A stretch of DNA of 64,000 bases from Promethearchaeota archaeon. GTDB lineage: Archaea; Asgardarchaeota; Lokiarchaeia; Sigynarchaeales; SOKP01. Below, one piece after another: positions 44,572 through 53,898 of the stretch. The number at the start of each line of letters is the position of its first letter. Within the stretch, counting starts at the first letter, position 1. Location: contig JAUWBH010000004.1 of NCBI GenBank assembly GCA_030605085.1, forward strand, positions 16,021 through 80,020. Direction: 5' to 3'. The translations under genes were made by a program, and so were the position numbers. The notes below the pieces were generated by a model. That model made no database searches. It had not been told where the DNA came from and worked only from the letters and a program-made list of their open reading frames with translations.

Positions 44572-45813
44572 TTAAACCTTTAAAGAAAAAATTGGATTCA
44601 ATCGAGCAATGATCTCTCCTAAACCTAATTGTAGGGTTTTAAAAACAACATTTCTACCTCTATATTCAAACTGAATTTCGTCAACATGTCTTATAATTTT
44701 TATTCTATCGGGAGATTTTAATTCACATACAAAATATCTCTGATCTTTATATTCAAGTATTTTTTTCACTTTTCTTATATCTGGTAAATTATAGCCTCCG
44801 CCATGAGGTAAAATGTCAGCATTTTTTAATAAATCTAATAACTCCAATTCTTCTCCTCTCTTTATATAATTCATATTTTTCAAAATTATTTCAGAAAAAT
44901 TCTTTTTTCTCTTAAAAAGATACGCCGCAATGTCAGCTCTAAGGGCAGTAGGAAAAATATTTGAGTTAATTAAATCGCACGACACATCAGTACAATTGCT
45001 CCCTAAATACATATTATTATAATCTTTTAAAAATTGATGCGGTTGATTACAAATAATCTTAAAATCATCACCAAATATGTTTTTAGCTATAATTTCTCTT
45101 TTGTTTTTTGAGAATTCTAAGGCCTCTTTTGTGAAGCTAAGATATTCAGACGCATTGTTATCCAATAATATATATTGTTTGCCAAATTTTGTAGTTTCCT
45201 CGATTGCTTTGTTTTTTAAGGTTTTTGATTTATCTATATAAAGACCTAACCCATATCTATCATCTCTATATTCTTGCGCTGAACCGTGAATCAAAAAAAT
45301 ATAAGGGGATAAGTCTATATCAGAAAGATTTTTCGTTTCAAAACAGTTTATAAAGTGATTATTTCCGGCGAAATCCCAGTTTATCAAAATTTTATTATAA
45401 TATAAATTTGTTGACTTGATATTATCTATTTTTTTGATTATATTATAAGGATCTGGCAACTCATCTAATCCGCCTACTAACATCCCACAACAATTTACCT
45501 TAGGATTTAAAAAAATAATTTTGTCGCTATCATCCCCCCAATTTAATCGCCCTCCATAACCTAACCCAGAATTCCATCTAAATGCATTCCTTGAAATTGT
45601 TTCATCAGGTGATGATATAAAAGTTGCCTTTGGTTCAAATCCATATTTTTCTTGAATGAGATGAAACTGAGCAAGCCCAAATCTCATATTTGCTTGACAT
45701 AATTTAGAAGCACCGTCGTTTAATCCCGTTGTGAAAATATAATTTTCTGCTCTTTTTAACAATTCTTTCTTATTTAAATCAGAAACTTTTTGAGTTATCG
45801 TGGTTGAGTCCAT
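44572..45813 (-). CDS. Unknown 413-aa protein with faint RtcB-like motif order
   Basis: ATG at 45813 (an upstream TTG at 45819 is possible). Visible conserved-looking blocks are GLGYGGRLNWGDD, VNCCGMLVGGLDEL, NWDFAGNNHFINCFE, FLIHGSAQEYRDDRYGLG, ICNQPHQF and LPHGGGYNLPD. The order (G-C-G-M, G-N-H-F, H-G-S, then further His) recalls the metal-site order of RtcB RNA ligase, but spacing and flanks differ and I would not name it so. It could be an RtcB offshoot or an unrelated enzyme. The stop abuts that of metG. Confidence 0.4.
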   Translation of the reverse strand: MDSTTITQKVSDLNKKELLKRAENYIFTTGLNDGASKLCQANMRFGLAQFHLIQEKYGFEPKATFISSPDETISRNAFRWNSGLGYGGRLNWGDDSDKIIFLNPKVNCCGMLVGGLDELPDPYNIIKKIDNIKSTNLYYNKILINWDFAGNNHFINCFETKNLSDIDLSPYIFLIHGSAQEYRDDRYGLGLYIDKSKTLKNKAIEETTKFGKQYILLDNNASEYLSFTKEALEFSKNKREIIAKNIFGDDFKIICNQPHQFLKDYNNMYLGSNCTDVSCDLINSNIFPTALRADIAAYLFKRKKNFSEIILKNMNYIKRGEELELLDLLKNADILPHGGGYNLPDIRKVKKILEYKDQRYFVCELKSPDRIKIIRHVDEIQFEYRGRNVVFKTLQLGLGEIIARLNPIFSLKV

Positions 45814-45974
45814 TATCAAAAATAATTTTGGATTTGAAATTATAATTATTTAACTTAAAGAATATGAAAATATTATTATATATTATAAAGGATAATTATG
45901 AATTAATAATAATTACTAATTGCTGAAAATTCGCAATAATTTTTGAATAATAGAATTCTTTCAATGTCATAGAA

Positions 45975-46631
45975 ATGAGCGCTAAGGATAAATTAGTCTT
46001 GTTCGATACCGTTAAAAATATTAAAATTAAAGGAGAATTTAAAGGTTCGATACTCTCGAAATGTAGAGATGAATTCAATTCAATCATTTTCTCAGATAAC
46101 ATTAAAATATCTGAATCCGGAGAAATTTCCATTAAAGAAGGATTAAAAGTTGGTTTTAAAGAAGAAGGTCATAAAAAAGTCGCTTTTTCTACACAAGGCG
46201 ATTTTATGTGGGCAGATCCTAAAGATTCTGCCTTAGAATATTCGTTATTGATTCCAAATAATATTATGGAATTATACGATGAGGTACAGCTCTCGGACGC
46301 TTTTCCCTACACTATAAATATGCTACATACTGCGGGATTATACCTAAAGGAAAATCATTTTTCAATTGATCATCGCGATTTTTTTAAAGGCGAAATTCTT
46401 AAAAACCCAGTAAGCGTAATATTTGGTGGAATCCTTATAGCAGACCGAATAGTTATAGATCATCGCGGCGATCCATTTTTTTATAATTGTTTAATTATTG
46501 GAAGAGATAAAACGGAGGATCTTAATATTACCTACGAGCCCCTTTTCAATGTTAAAATGGATGATGAGGTTGTTTTATCAATTATTATTCTAGGGATTGA
46601 AGATCTAAGAATAGGGACTGCAAAAGTTTAA
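45975..46631 (+). CDS. Unknown 218-aa beta-rich protein
   Basis: ATG 45975, no signal peptide or membrane helix. The sequence is beta-rich with several aromatic and Gly turns (ISESGEISIKEGLKVGFKEE, NPVSVIFGGILIADRIVIDH). Histidines and acids cluster in ENHFSIDHRDFF and VIDHRGDPFF, which could form a metal site. I do not recognise a family. A TATA-like stretch lies near 45872-45886. The next gene, an AAA-type ATPase, follows after a hairpin. Confidence 0.6.
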   Translation: MSAKDKLVLFDTVKNIKIKGEFKGSILSKCRDEFNSIIFSDNIKISESGEISIKEGLKVGFKEEGHKKVAFSTQGDFMWADPKDSALEYSLLIPNNIMELYDEVQLSDAFPYTINMLHTAGLYLKENHFSIDHRDFFKGEILKNPVSVIFGGILIADRIVIDHRGDPFFYNCLIIGRDKTEDLNITYEPLFNVKMDDEVVLSIIILGIEDLRIGTAKV

Positions 46632-46647
46632 CCAAATTAAATAATAG

Positions 46648-46685
46648 GGCGTAATAATTTAGTAGTAGAGTAGTCCCCTTACGCC
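46648..46685 (+). promoter_or_regulatory. Hairpin between the unknown protein and the ATPase gene
   Basis: GGCGTAA at 46648-46654 pairs with TTACGCC at 46679-46685 around a 24-base loop. It lies 17 bases after the first stop and 58 before the next start and could act as a leader or processing element. Confidence 0.4.
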
Positions 46686-46742
46686 TGAAACTTAAAATTG
46701 AATATATAGTATTAGAAAAATTAAATTATTAGGAATAGAAAA

Positions 46743-47969
46743 TTGCTACTATACGAGAATAAAAAAGCCAAACTGCTAAATATTTTAAGAATTGGAATAA
46801 ATCCGTTTAAAAAATTTGTTGCTACAGGGGAAATTAAAGAGGAAATTGGATTAGTTCCATCAAGACAAGAATTTATGAGTTCTGTTATAAATACTATTAA
46901 AAACAAAAATGAAAATTTCATTCTTCCAATAATAGGAGAGGTAGGAACAGGTAAGACACATTTATATTGGGCTTTGAAAAATAGATTATATTACCATAAT
47001 ACATGCTATATTTCCTTGGAAAATGTATATAGAAAGTTTTATTATAACATGTATTCTGAATACATTGAGGAAATGGGACCTGAGGTTTTAAGAAATATTA
47101 CTAATAAATTATGCATCGAATGGGGGGCATTAGAGAAGAGATTTGGCTTTTTCCATGTGGTAGATATTAAAAAAATAAGGGATACAGCTTTTAAAGATTG
47201 GTCTAATAAATTTGAAGATCATATTGCGTTGAGAGATATAATAAATGCGATCACAGCCCATCAATTAGATCCCTATGAAAAAATAGATGCAGAAAGGTGG
47301 TTGCTTGGAGAACTTTTCAATTTAAGAGAACTATCTCATCTTGATTTATCATACGATCTAAGACGTAAGAACCACGCTTTTTCAATGCTAAAAATAATTA
47401 TAGAAAATTCAAAATTAGGAACTGTCCTTTTTATTGATGATTTTGAAAAAATAATCTCATTACTTAAGCCTGAAAAGAAAGAAGAAGAGATTTTTGACTC
47501 TAGCTGGCTTTACGGAAATGAAAAAAGTTCTCCAGAGAGTATTGCAGCACAGAAAACTCTAGATAAGATTTTGAAATTGCTAGAGATTAAAGGATTAAAA
47601 ATTATAATTACTTTAAAGTCTATTGAGGCTTTACAAGAAATAGAAAAAATGGTTAAAGAAAAAAACGAAGAACTTCTATTAACTTTCGTAAAACCATTAT
47701 TTTTGTCTAATTTTATTGAAAATGATATATACCAGTTCTACAAGAAGATTTTTAAAGATTTTCTAAAAAGCATTGGTTACCTTGAATTTAATGACGAATT
47801 TCAAAAATCTTATTTTCCTATAAACGAAAAGATTTTAAAACTCACATACGATTTTTCTAAAGGAAATCCCAGAGAATTCATAAAATATTTAATTAAAATT
47901 TTTAACGATATCATCTATTCAGACGAAAATCTAGAAAATATCATATCTCGTTATGAAAATTCAAAATGA
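46743..47969 (+). CDS. AAA-type P-loop ATPase
   Basis: 408 residues from a TTG start. Walker A GEVGTGKTHLYW near residue 65, Walker B GTVLFIDDFEKI near 228, and a later TLKSIEALQEIEK sensor-like segment. The C-terminal part with NPREFIKYLIKIFND resembles the lid/winged part of ORC/STAND-type ATPases. There is a long helical insert after Walker A (residues 90-210). No family name is certain: ORC1/Cdc6, STAND and BREX-like ATPases were considered. It is followed by a convergent HEAT-like gene. Confidence 0.7.
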   Translation: MLLYENKKAKLLNILRIGINPFKKFVATGEIKEEIGLVPSRQEFMSSVINTIKNKNENFILPIIGEVGTGKTHLYWALKNRLYYHNTCYISLENVYRKFYYNMYSEYIEEMGPEVLRNITNKLCIEWGALEKRFGFFHVVDIKKIRDTAFKDWSNKFEDHIALRDIINAITAHQLDPYEKIDAERWLLGELFNLRELSHLDLSYDLRRKNHAFSMLKIIIENSKLGTVLFIDDFEKIISLLKPEKKEEEIFDSSWLYGNEKSSPESIAAQKTLDKILKLLEIKGLKIIITLKSIEALQEIEKMVKEKNEELLLTFVKPLFLSNFIENDIYQFYKKIFKDFLKSIGYLEFNDEFQKSYFPINEKILKLTYDFSKGNPREFIKYLIKIFNDIIYSDENLENIISRYENSK

Positions 47970-47999
47970 AAGAGCTCATTAAAAAATTATTAATTTAAA

Positions 48000-48752
48000 T
48001 TACAAATTTCTTAGTAAAATTCTCTGGTAAGCGTCAATTTCGTTTAAAAATAACTCCTTATGCTCACTATCCCATTCTTTGTAATTAAACAGGAGTTCCC
48101 TAAAAAACTCTAAATTCACTACTGAATCAAAAAATATTACTAGTAAGGTCCTTATCGCTTTTTTATTTAGGTTTTTGTAATTTTCTAAATTAATTAACAA
48201 ATCAAATAATTGATTTTCATTTGTAATAAATCTTTTTAAAATAATACTACAATGTTCTATTAGCTCTGAATTTCTTAATTTTAAAATTAGTAAAATATTT
48301 TTAAGAATTGAATCTGATATATTCTTTAAATTCAATAAAAATTGGAGGGCACTAATTTTAATATCTATATAATCCTCGTTCACGGCTCTTCCAATTAGTT
48401 CAATTACTGGGTTTGGTAATTCTCTTCTTTTCAAAATCTTTTCAAAAGCATTTATTATCTCTTTACGGACCCAACGGTCTGAGCGATAATATTCTTCTAT
48501 TAAATATTCTACATATTTATCGTTTATTTTTTCTGATTTGCCTATTTCGCCTAATACCCAGACTAAATTTAATTTTATATTTAAAAATGTTTCATGGTTA
48601 ATTTTTTCTAGAAAATAATCTATAAGATTAAGATACTCCACTTTGGCGTTATTGCCTAATTTTATTAGAAAATCGTTTATTTCTTCAGAATCTAAAGATT
48701 CTTTTATTTTTTCAAATTTATCCTTTAAGTTATGATCTACATCTTCATCCAT
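48000..48752 (-). CDS. HEAT-repeat-like helical protein
   Basis: 250 residues of paired helices in units of about 37. Examples are LNIKLNLVWVLGEIGKSEKI, WVRKEIINAFEKILKRRE and IDIKISALQFLLNLKNISD, matching the HEAT pattern with conserved aliphatic positions. Six or so units are visible. No other domain. Likely a protein-binding scaffold; the partner is unknown. Confidence 0.7.
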   Translation of the reverse strand: MDEDVDHNLKDKFEKIKESLDSEEINDFLIKLGNNAKVEYLNLIDYFLEKINHETFLNIKLNLVWVLGEIGKSEKINDKYVEYLIEEYYRSDRWVRKEIINAFEKILKRRELPNPVIELIGRAVNEDYIDIKISALQFLLNLKNISDSILKNILLILKLRNSELIEHCSIILKRFITNENQLFDLLINLENYKNLNKKAIRTLLVIFFDSVVNLEFFRELLFNYKEWDSEHKELFLNEIDAYQRILLRNL

Positions 48753-48903
48753 AGTTAAAATAATTTAAATTAGCTTTTTAAAATTTAAGATGATTTTTTA
48801 ATTTGGTTTTGTTTAAATATTTTTTTATAAAATCCAACGAAACCAATTAGCATAAACAAAAAAAAAAAGCCCTTCTTATATAATTATAAATATAAGAGAA
48901 GTG

Positions 48904-49830
48904 TTAATGGAGATACTTTCTGAGATCCTTAGCTCTGCTCCTAAGAGTCACTTCAGTTATTTTAGCAACATCGGCGACCTCTGCTTGCGTTCTTCGATAT
49001 AAAGATCCTTTAGCGACTATATAAATTGCGGAAGCCGCTAGACCTCGAGGATCTTTTCCAACATTGTTGAGTCCTTTTTTTAAAGCGCTATTTAGTAAAT
49101 TTGCAGCTTCTTTTTGAATGGACATAGGGAGCTCTAAATCGTTTCCGAATCGATAAATAAGTTGCTTTGAGGTTATAGGTTTATATTTAAGTCCTAAGGA
49201 AGGGAGGACTGATTTAATTAATAGACCAAGGGCGTGATGTACCGCTTTCCTAGGGACGAGCTCACTGTCGCACACTTCATCTAGGAGCCTTGGCAATTCG
49301 TGGATTCTTATCGCAGCGTATAAAGATGCCGCAACGAAACCAATTATAGACCTACCCATCGTTAGTTTCTGCTTCGCGCATTCTATGTAAATACGCCAGG
49401 CAGTTTCTTTTATGAACTCAGGAATATTTAATTTCGATACAAGTAACCTTAATTTCGGTTTTGCTTCCCATTTATTTCGTTCTAGACTATCAATTAGAGA
49501 TCGATGAATTTTATCTAGTCTATTAAATAGCGTCTTACCCTTAGCGTCAAGCGTTTGTCCCCTTGAATCTTTACGCTCTTTATCAATAAAAGTACGAGGT
49601 CCAATGTCTCTCCATTTTTTCTCCGTGGTTTTCCTTTTATTGACTTCATCAAAAGTGTAAGCTCTCTGTTCGAATCCTACAACATTTCTACCTATAACTG
49701 TTCCGCAGTTAATGCAGACGCGATCACCTTCTTTAGGAGTAATATTTGGCTCATCGCAACAAGGATTATTTTCTTGAATATCTCCATTTTTTTTCCGATG
49801 AAAATTTTTTCTATTGAGATTATTATTCAT
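48904..49830 (-). CDS. tfb: Transcription initiation factor B (TFB)
   Basis: About 308 residues. The N-terminal zinc ribbon has Cys in NPCCDEP and VCINCGTVIG, then the B-finger/reader FEQRAYTFDEVNKRK. Two cyclin-like repeats follow. The first reads LRLLVSKLNIPEFIKETAWR and GFVAASLYAAIRIHELPR, the second GLAASAIYIVAKGSLYRRTQ with helix-turn-helix TQAEVADVAKITEVTLRSR. TFB bridges TBP and RNA polymerase at BRE/TATA promoters. ATG 49830 is preferred over GTG 49842. The upstream region carries GGGAGAGCATTCCCC at 49925, resembling an element upstream of the LRR gene. Confidence 0.93.
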   Translation of the reverse strand: MNNNLNRKNFHRKKNGDIQENNPCCDEPNITPKEGDRVCINCGTVIGRNVVGFEQRAYTFDEVNKRKTTEKKWRDIGPRTFIDKERKDSRGQTLDAKGKTLFNRLDKIHRSLIDSLERNKWEAKPKLRLLVSKLNIPEFIKETAWRIYIECAKQKLTMGRSIIGFVAASLYAAIRIHELPRLLDEVCDSELVPRKAVHHALGLLIKSVLPSLGLKYKPITSKQLIYRFGNDLELPMSIQKEAANLLNSALKKGLNNVGKDPRGLAASAIYIVAKGSLYRRTQAEVADVAKITEVTLRSRAKDLRKYLH

Positions 49831-50039
49831 AATATATACCACTCATTAAAATGGGATTAAGGATTTTCAAATTCTTTTTTAAATTATTAGATATTTCATC
49901 TCATATTTAAATTTATCTACTCGTGGGAGAGCATTCCCCTATTTAATTAATTAAATTCCAATTTATATGATAAAATTGATATTTATAATTTAAAATAGAA
50001 AAAAAATTTATTATTAAAGCGTTAATTAATGAAAAATAA

Positions 50040-50618
50040 CTATTCAGAATAGCCAATAGGAATGATATAAAGAGGTTCAAGGTTATCTGGAAGGTCTAAT
50101 AGATTTTTCACTTTTTTGTCTCGGAAAGCGCCTATTGGCACTGAACCTAAGCCTAAGGCGACAGCCTCTAAGTGAACATTCTGAGCGCAATGTCCGACTT
50201 CCATAAACACATATCTTACTCCTCTTTCACCGTAACGATTACATGTTCTCGAAAAGTCTGCGTAAATAATTATATTTAAAGGAGCTTCGTGGATAAAATT
50301 TTGATGCAGTGCCGCTATAGCCAAATCTTTATTAAAATCGCCCTCTTTTATTGTTTCAAGCGCGTGTTTTTTTAAATTATAACGAAATAATCCCTTATTT
50401 TTAAGTGTTACGAATATCTCTAGAGGATAAGTAGCACCAGCGGACGGGACGGTTCTTTTATGTCCCTTTTTACCTTGAGCAGCCCACAATAATTGAGATA
50501 TTTTTTCGATTTCAATCTCTTTATCTTTGAAAGTTCTAATACTTTCGCGTGTAAAAATACACTCTTCAAGACTAATATTTCCTTCTAATCTCGGTTTAGG
50601 GAGTTGAATATTTGACAT
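50040..50618 (-). CDS. SagB/ThcOx-type nitroreductase-fold oxidoreductase
   Basis: 192 residues, flavin fold: FTRESIRTFKDKEIEIEKIS at the N-terminus, SQLLWAAQGKK, then VPSAGATYPLEIFV, which is the SagB-type signature. Near the end AVALGLGSVPIGAF is the FMN contact. Relatives oxidise azolines or reduce small molecules. No YcaO or peptide gene is nearby, so the role is open. Confidence 0.85.
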   Translation of the reverse strand: MSNIQLPKPRLEGNISLEECIFTRESIRTFKDKEIEIEKISQLLWAAQGKKGHKRTVPSAGATYPLEIFVTLKNKGLFRYNLKKHALETIKEGDFNKDLAIAALHQNFIHEAPLNIIIYADFSRTCNRYGERGVRYVFMEVGHCAQNVHLEAVALGLGSVPIGAFRDKKVKNLLDLPDNLEPLYIIPIGYSE

Positions 50619-50724
50619 TTTTTATTGTATTTCTGTTTATGTTTTAAATGGAATATAAAAATCTGCTTTAAGTAAAAAAAGACCTTAGTTTATAATATTT
50701 CTTTTGATTGAAGTTAAGAGATAA

Positions 50725-50847
50725 ATGAAACTTTATAATTTAATGAAAGCAAATCGTATTTATGATGCCGAGTTGAGTTGGTTTCTTACATATAAATGTA
50801 ATTTAAATTGCAAATATTGTTATAATAACCTTTTAAATCCTATATAA
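50725..50847 (+). pseudogene. 5' remnant of a radical SAM gene (copy of 54372)
   Basis: It reads 40 residues (start MKLYNLMKANRIYDAELSW, then CNLNCKYCYNN), nearly identical to the gene at 54372, and stops at TAA. The upstream 40 bases are also nearly identical. At 50839 the sequence switches to CCTATATAAGACATGTAA, which matches 56823 onward. So a deletion joined the start of a radical SAM gene to the receiver/kinase end. Confidence 0.85.
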
Positions 50848-50893
50848 GACATGTAATGAAAATTCGTCCTCAACAATAAATATAGATGTTATT
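50839..50893 (-). pseudogene. N-terminal remnant of a receiver-domain gene
   Basis: On the minus strand this reads SIFIVEDEFSLHVLYR then a stop, matching the start of the fragment at 56559-56882 (SIFIVEDEPSLHVLYRKM). It follows the kinase gene at 50894, as its counterpart does. Confidence 0.7.
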
Positions 50894-53686
50894 CTAAACC
50901 ACCTCTGGAATTAATAAAACAAAGTTGCTTCCCTTAGTACGATCTCCTTTGACATTATCTTCGATCCAAATTTCTCCTTTGTAGCTTTCTATTATTTTTT
51001 TCACGAGCGATAATCCAAACCCCATTCCGCGTTTGCTTATATCTTTTGTATAAGCTCTTTGAAAAATCGTTTCTTTTCGAACATCTGGTATTCCTATCCC
51101 ATTATCTATGAATTCAATTTTAAGATATTTGATTTTTTCTTTTTGAGATTTGGAAATTCTAACGAATATTTCTATTGTAGAATTAACATTGTATTTTACG
51201 GCATTGTTTAATACATTTTCAAATATGTCGAACAACAGATCGTTTGCTTGAACAAAATGCTTTTCCCTAATGAAATCGATGTGGATATTAATATTTCTAG
51301 TTATAAAACTCTTTTTTAAAAATTCTTTTGCTTCATTTAATACTTTACAAACATCCATTATTTTTATGGAGATTTCACCCTCTTCAAGTTGAGAAAGTTT
51401 TCTAACGTTTGAAATCAATTTTGCACCCCTAGTAACTTGGTCTTTAATTATATCTAAAAACTCTTTTGAATCCTTCAAATTTTCTGAATTCTTTAGAAAA
51501 AGTGAAATAAGCTCCGCAGATGACTTTATATTGTTAAGTATGTTATTTATGTCGTGAGCAAAGAGATCTTTATAAAAATTAGCCTGATTATATGCCTTGC
51601 GATATTTCTTCTCAGATTCTTTTAATTTTTGCTCTGCCTTCTTGCGCTCTCTAATATCTCTGAAAATTAAAACCACGCCTATAATGTTTCCCTTATCATC
51701 TTTAATTGGAGCACCACTATCGGCAATCGGTATTTCCTTTCCGCTTCTAGTTATTAAAACAGTATGATTCGCCAATCCGATAACAATACCTTCCCGAATT
51801 ACCCTCAATACGGGATTCTCGACAGATTTACGCGTTTCCGCGTTAATTATATTAAATATATCCTCAAGTGGTTTTCCAATACTCTCTTCTTGCTTCCATC
51901 CAGTCAAGGACTCGGCAATTGGATTCAAAAATTGAACGTTCCCTAATCTATCGGTAGCAATTACCGCATCGCCTATACTACTAAGTGTTGTTGATAACCA
52001 AGCTTCGTTCTCTTTTAGTTTTTGTTCGGCACGCTTGCGCTCGGTGATGTCCGTGTGGACAGAAACCCAAACTCTACCGTGCTCAGGATGGTCGAAAGTT
52101 GAAACATTAGCATAGCACCAAAATGGGGTACCATCCTTTTTGATATTTTTAACTTCCCCATGCCACTCTCCTGTTCTTTCCAAGATTTCCATTATTTCCT
52201 TTGCTGTTTCCCTTGGATCTTTATCGGTCGGAGCATTTACGATTGATACATTTTTACCTATCATTTCACCTTGCTTATAGCCAAACATCTTCTCGAATTT
52301 GGGATTAGTATAGGTAATTATTCCATCGTTGGTTCTAATAAGATACACTCCCTCAGCCATATTTGTCATGATTTCACTGTGTAAGCGCAATTCCTCCTCT
52401 ATCTTCTTGCGCTCGGTAAGGTCCACAAACGAAGCGATTATGCCTTCAATACCACGCTTTTCATCCAAAATGGCGTTAGCTTTAACCTGAATATCAAGAT
52501 GTGTGCCGTCTTTTCTTTTAGCTACAAGATCTCCGGACCAAACCCTCTTTTCCTGTATTGCCTGCAAAGCCTCTTCAGCTTTTCCCTCCTTATACCAGAA
52601 TTCAACTCCGGATCTACCCAAAATCTCCTTGTCATCATTATATCCCCACATCTTGAGGAAAGAAGGATTAACATATTTTATCTTTCCCATCATATCTGTA
52701 ATGGCAATACCACTTAGTGAAGATTCAATAGCCCTATCTTTTATTCTCAAATCCTCCTCCGCCTTCTTGTGCGCTGTGATATCTGTTACAATTACTCCAA
52801 GACCGGTACCCACTTTGAAAACTCTCACATTTAAGTGTAGATCTCCAAATCTGGGATGAGGAATAAAATCATCCATACTATAAGGCTTGCCTGTCTTTAT
52901 AACTTCCAAATATTTGTAATATCTATCTGTGTCTTTAAGTGTAGGGTTAAGGTCTAAAACATTTTTCCCTATTATTTCTTTCTCAGTTTTGCCAAATGCT
53001 TTCAATCCTGCTTCGTTTACTATAAGATAATTTAATTCTGAGTCCAAAATGGTGAAACTATCTGGTGATGATGCCATAAAATTTTGTAATCTTTCTTCAG
53101 ATTCTCTTAATTTTTTTTCTAAGCTTTTAAGTTTCGTTAAGCCAATATAAAATGTTATCATTAGATTTAATTCTTTGAATGGCATGCAATAGTGAATGCA
53201 CTCTATTAAAATCGTACTTCCATCCGCTCTTTTCAATTCTAAATCATGTATGTTTGGAACTATTTCTCCTTTTGAACGCTTTTTATAAAAATTCTTAATT
53301 ATAGGAAGGCATCGTTTAGAAATCATATTAAAAAGTCCTAATTCTATTATTTCATTTTCGGATTCGTATCCTAACATTTTACAGAATGCGGAGTTGGCAT
53401 ATTTAATATTTTCATTAATACTTATTGTTATGGGTTCTTTTGCCCTATTAAATAAGGATATTAGTTCATTATATATCGAGTCAAGATAATCTTTGTTAAA
53501 AACCTCTTTTCGATTGATTAAATTCTCATTAAGATGACTTTGTATACTTTCGTAAATTCTATTTATTAAATTGTCTAAAATCTCTTTTTTCTCAGGTAAA
53601 TCGTTTAACTCTTTTAAGATGTTTAATGCATTTAGAAGGATTTCTGTTTCTTCTTTATTAATAAATAAATAAAATCTCATTTTCAT
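50894..53686 (-). CDS. Multi-PAS sensor histidine kinase
   Basis: About 930 residues. After a helical N-terminus come five PAS/PAC units (roughly 80-190, 195-310, 320-440, 440-560, 565-690), most ending in DITERKxAE-like linkers. The H-box is LFAHDINNILNNIKSSAELI with HDINN in place of HExxP. The ATPase end has NVLNNAVKYN, FIDNGIGIPD and GMGFGLSLVKKII. There is no membrane helix, so it senses inside the cell (redox, ligand). Its last 230 residues are nearly the same as those of the 496-residue protein at 56878. Its own downstream receiver is reduced to a remnant, so the partner is unknown. Divergent from the RHH gene at 53899. Confidence 0.9.
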   Translation of the reverse strand: MKMRFYLFINKEETEILLNALNILKELNDLPEKKEILDNLINRIYESIQSHLNENLINRKEVFNKDYLDSIYNELISLFNRAKEPITISINENIKYANSAFCKMLGYESENEIIELGLFNMISKRCLPIIKNFYKKRSKGEIVPNIHDLELKRADGSTILIECIHYCMPFKELNLMITFYIGLTKLKSLEKKLRESEERLQNFMASSPDSFTILDSELNYLIVNEAGLKAFGKTEKEIIGKNVLDLNPTLKDTDRYYKYLEVIKTGKPYSMDDFIPHPRFGDLHLNVRVFKVGTGLGVIVTDITAHKKAEEDLRIKDRAIESSLSGIAITDMMGKIKYVNPSFLKMWGYNDDKEILGRSGVEFWYKEGKAEEALQAIQEKRVWSGDLVAKRKDGTHLDIQVKANAILDEKRGIEGIIASFVDLTERKKIEEELRLHSEIMTNMAEGVYLIRTNDGIITYTNPKFEKMFGYKQGEMIGKNVSIVNAPTDKDPRETAKEIMEILERTGEWHGEVKNIKKDGTPFWCYANVSTFDHPEHGRVWVSVHTDITERKRAEQKLKENEAWLSTTLSSIGDAVIATDRLGNVQFLNPIAESLTGWKQEESIGKPLEDIFNIINAETRKSVENPVLRVIREGIVIGLANHTVLITRSGKEIPIADSGAPIKDDKGNIIGVVLIFRDIRERKKAEQKLKESEKKYRKAYNQANFYKDLFAHDINNILNNIKSSAELISLFLKNSENLKDSKEFLDIIKDQVTRGAKLISNVRKLSQLEEGEISIKIMDVCKVLNEAKEFLKKSFITRNINIHIDFIREKHFVQANDLLFDIFENVLNNAVKYNVNSTIEIFVRISKSQKEKIKYLKIEFIDNGIGIPDVRKETIFQRAYTKDISKRGMGFGLSLVKKIIESYKGEIWIEDNVKGDRTKGSNFVLLIPEVV

Positions 53687-53742
53687 CAAAATATTTGTTT
53701 TTTCTTTTTTAAAAAATTAAACGAAAATATCTTTTAGCAACA

Positions 53743-53772
53743 CCTATAGAACAATCATAATATTACTATAGG
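53743..53772. promoter_or_regulatory. Inverted repeat between divergent kinase and RHH genes
   Basis: CCTATAG at 53743-53749 and CTATAGG at 53766-53772 form a perfect 7-bp inverted repeat with 16 bases between, a good operator shape for a dimeric or tetrameric ribbon-helix-helix protein. Related but imperfect ACTATAG/CTATGG motifs stand at 63506-63522 in the second unit. Confidence 0.45.
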
Positions 53773-53898
53773 AAACTCATAGATATTTAGTCGTTATTAT
53801 ATAAAAAGGTTATTAATAATTTATTTACAAAACTTTTTAATTAAAAGATGAAAATATTTAGATAGCATATTTATAAGATACATATAAGTTAAGAATTT

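Noticed and set aside
49661..49675. GTTCGAATCC as a tRNA T-arm
   Set aside because: It lies inside the TFB coding sequence and no cloverleaf can be drawn around it.
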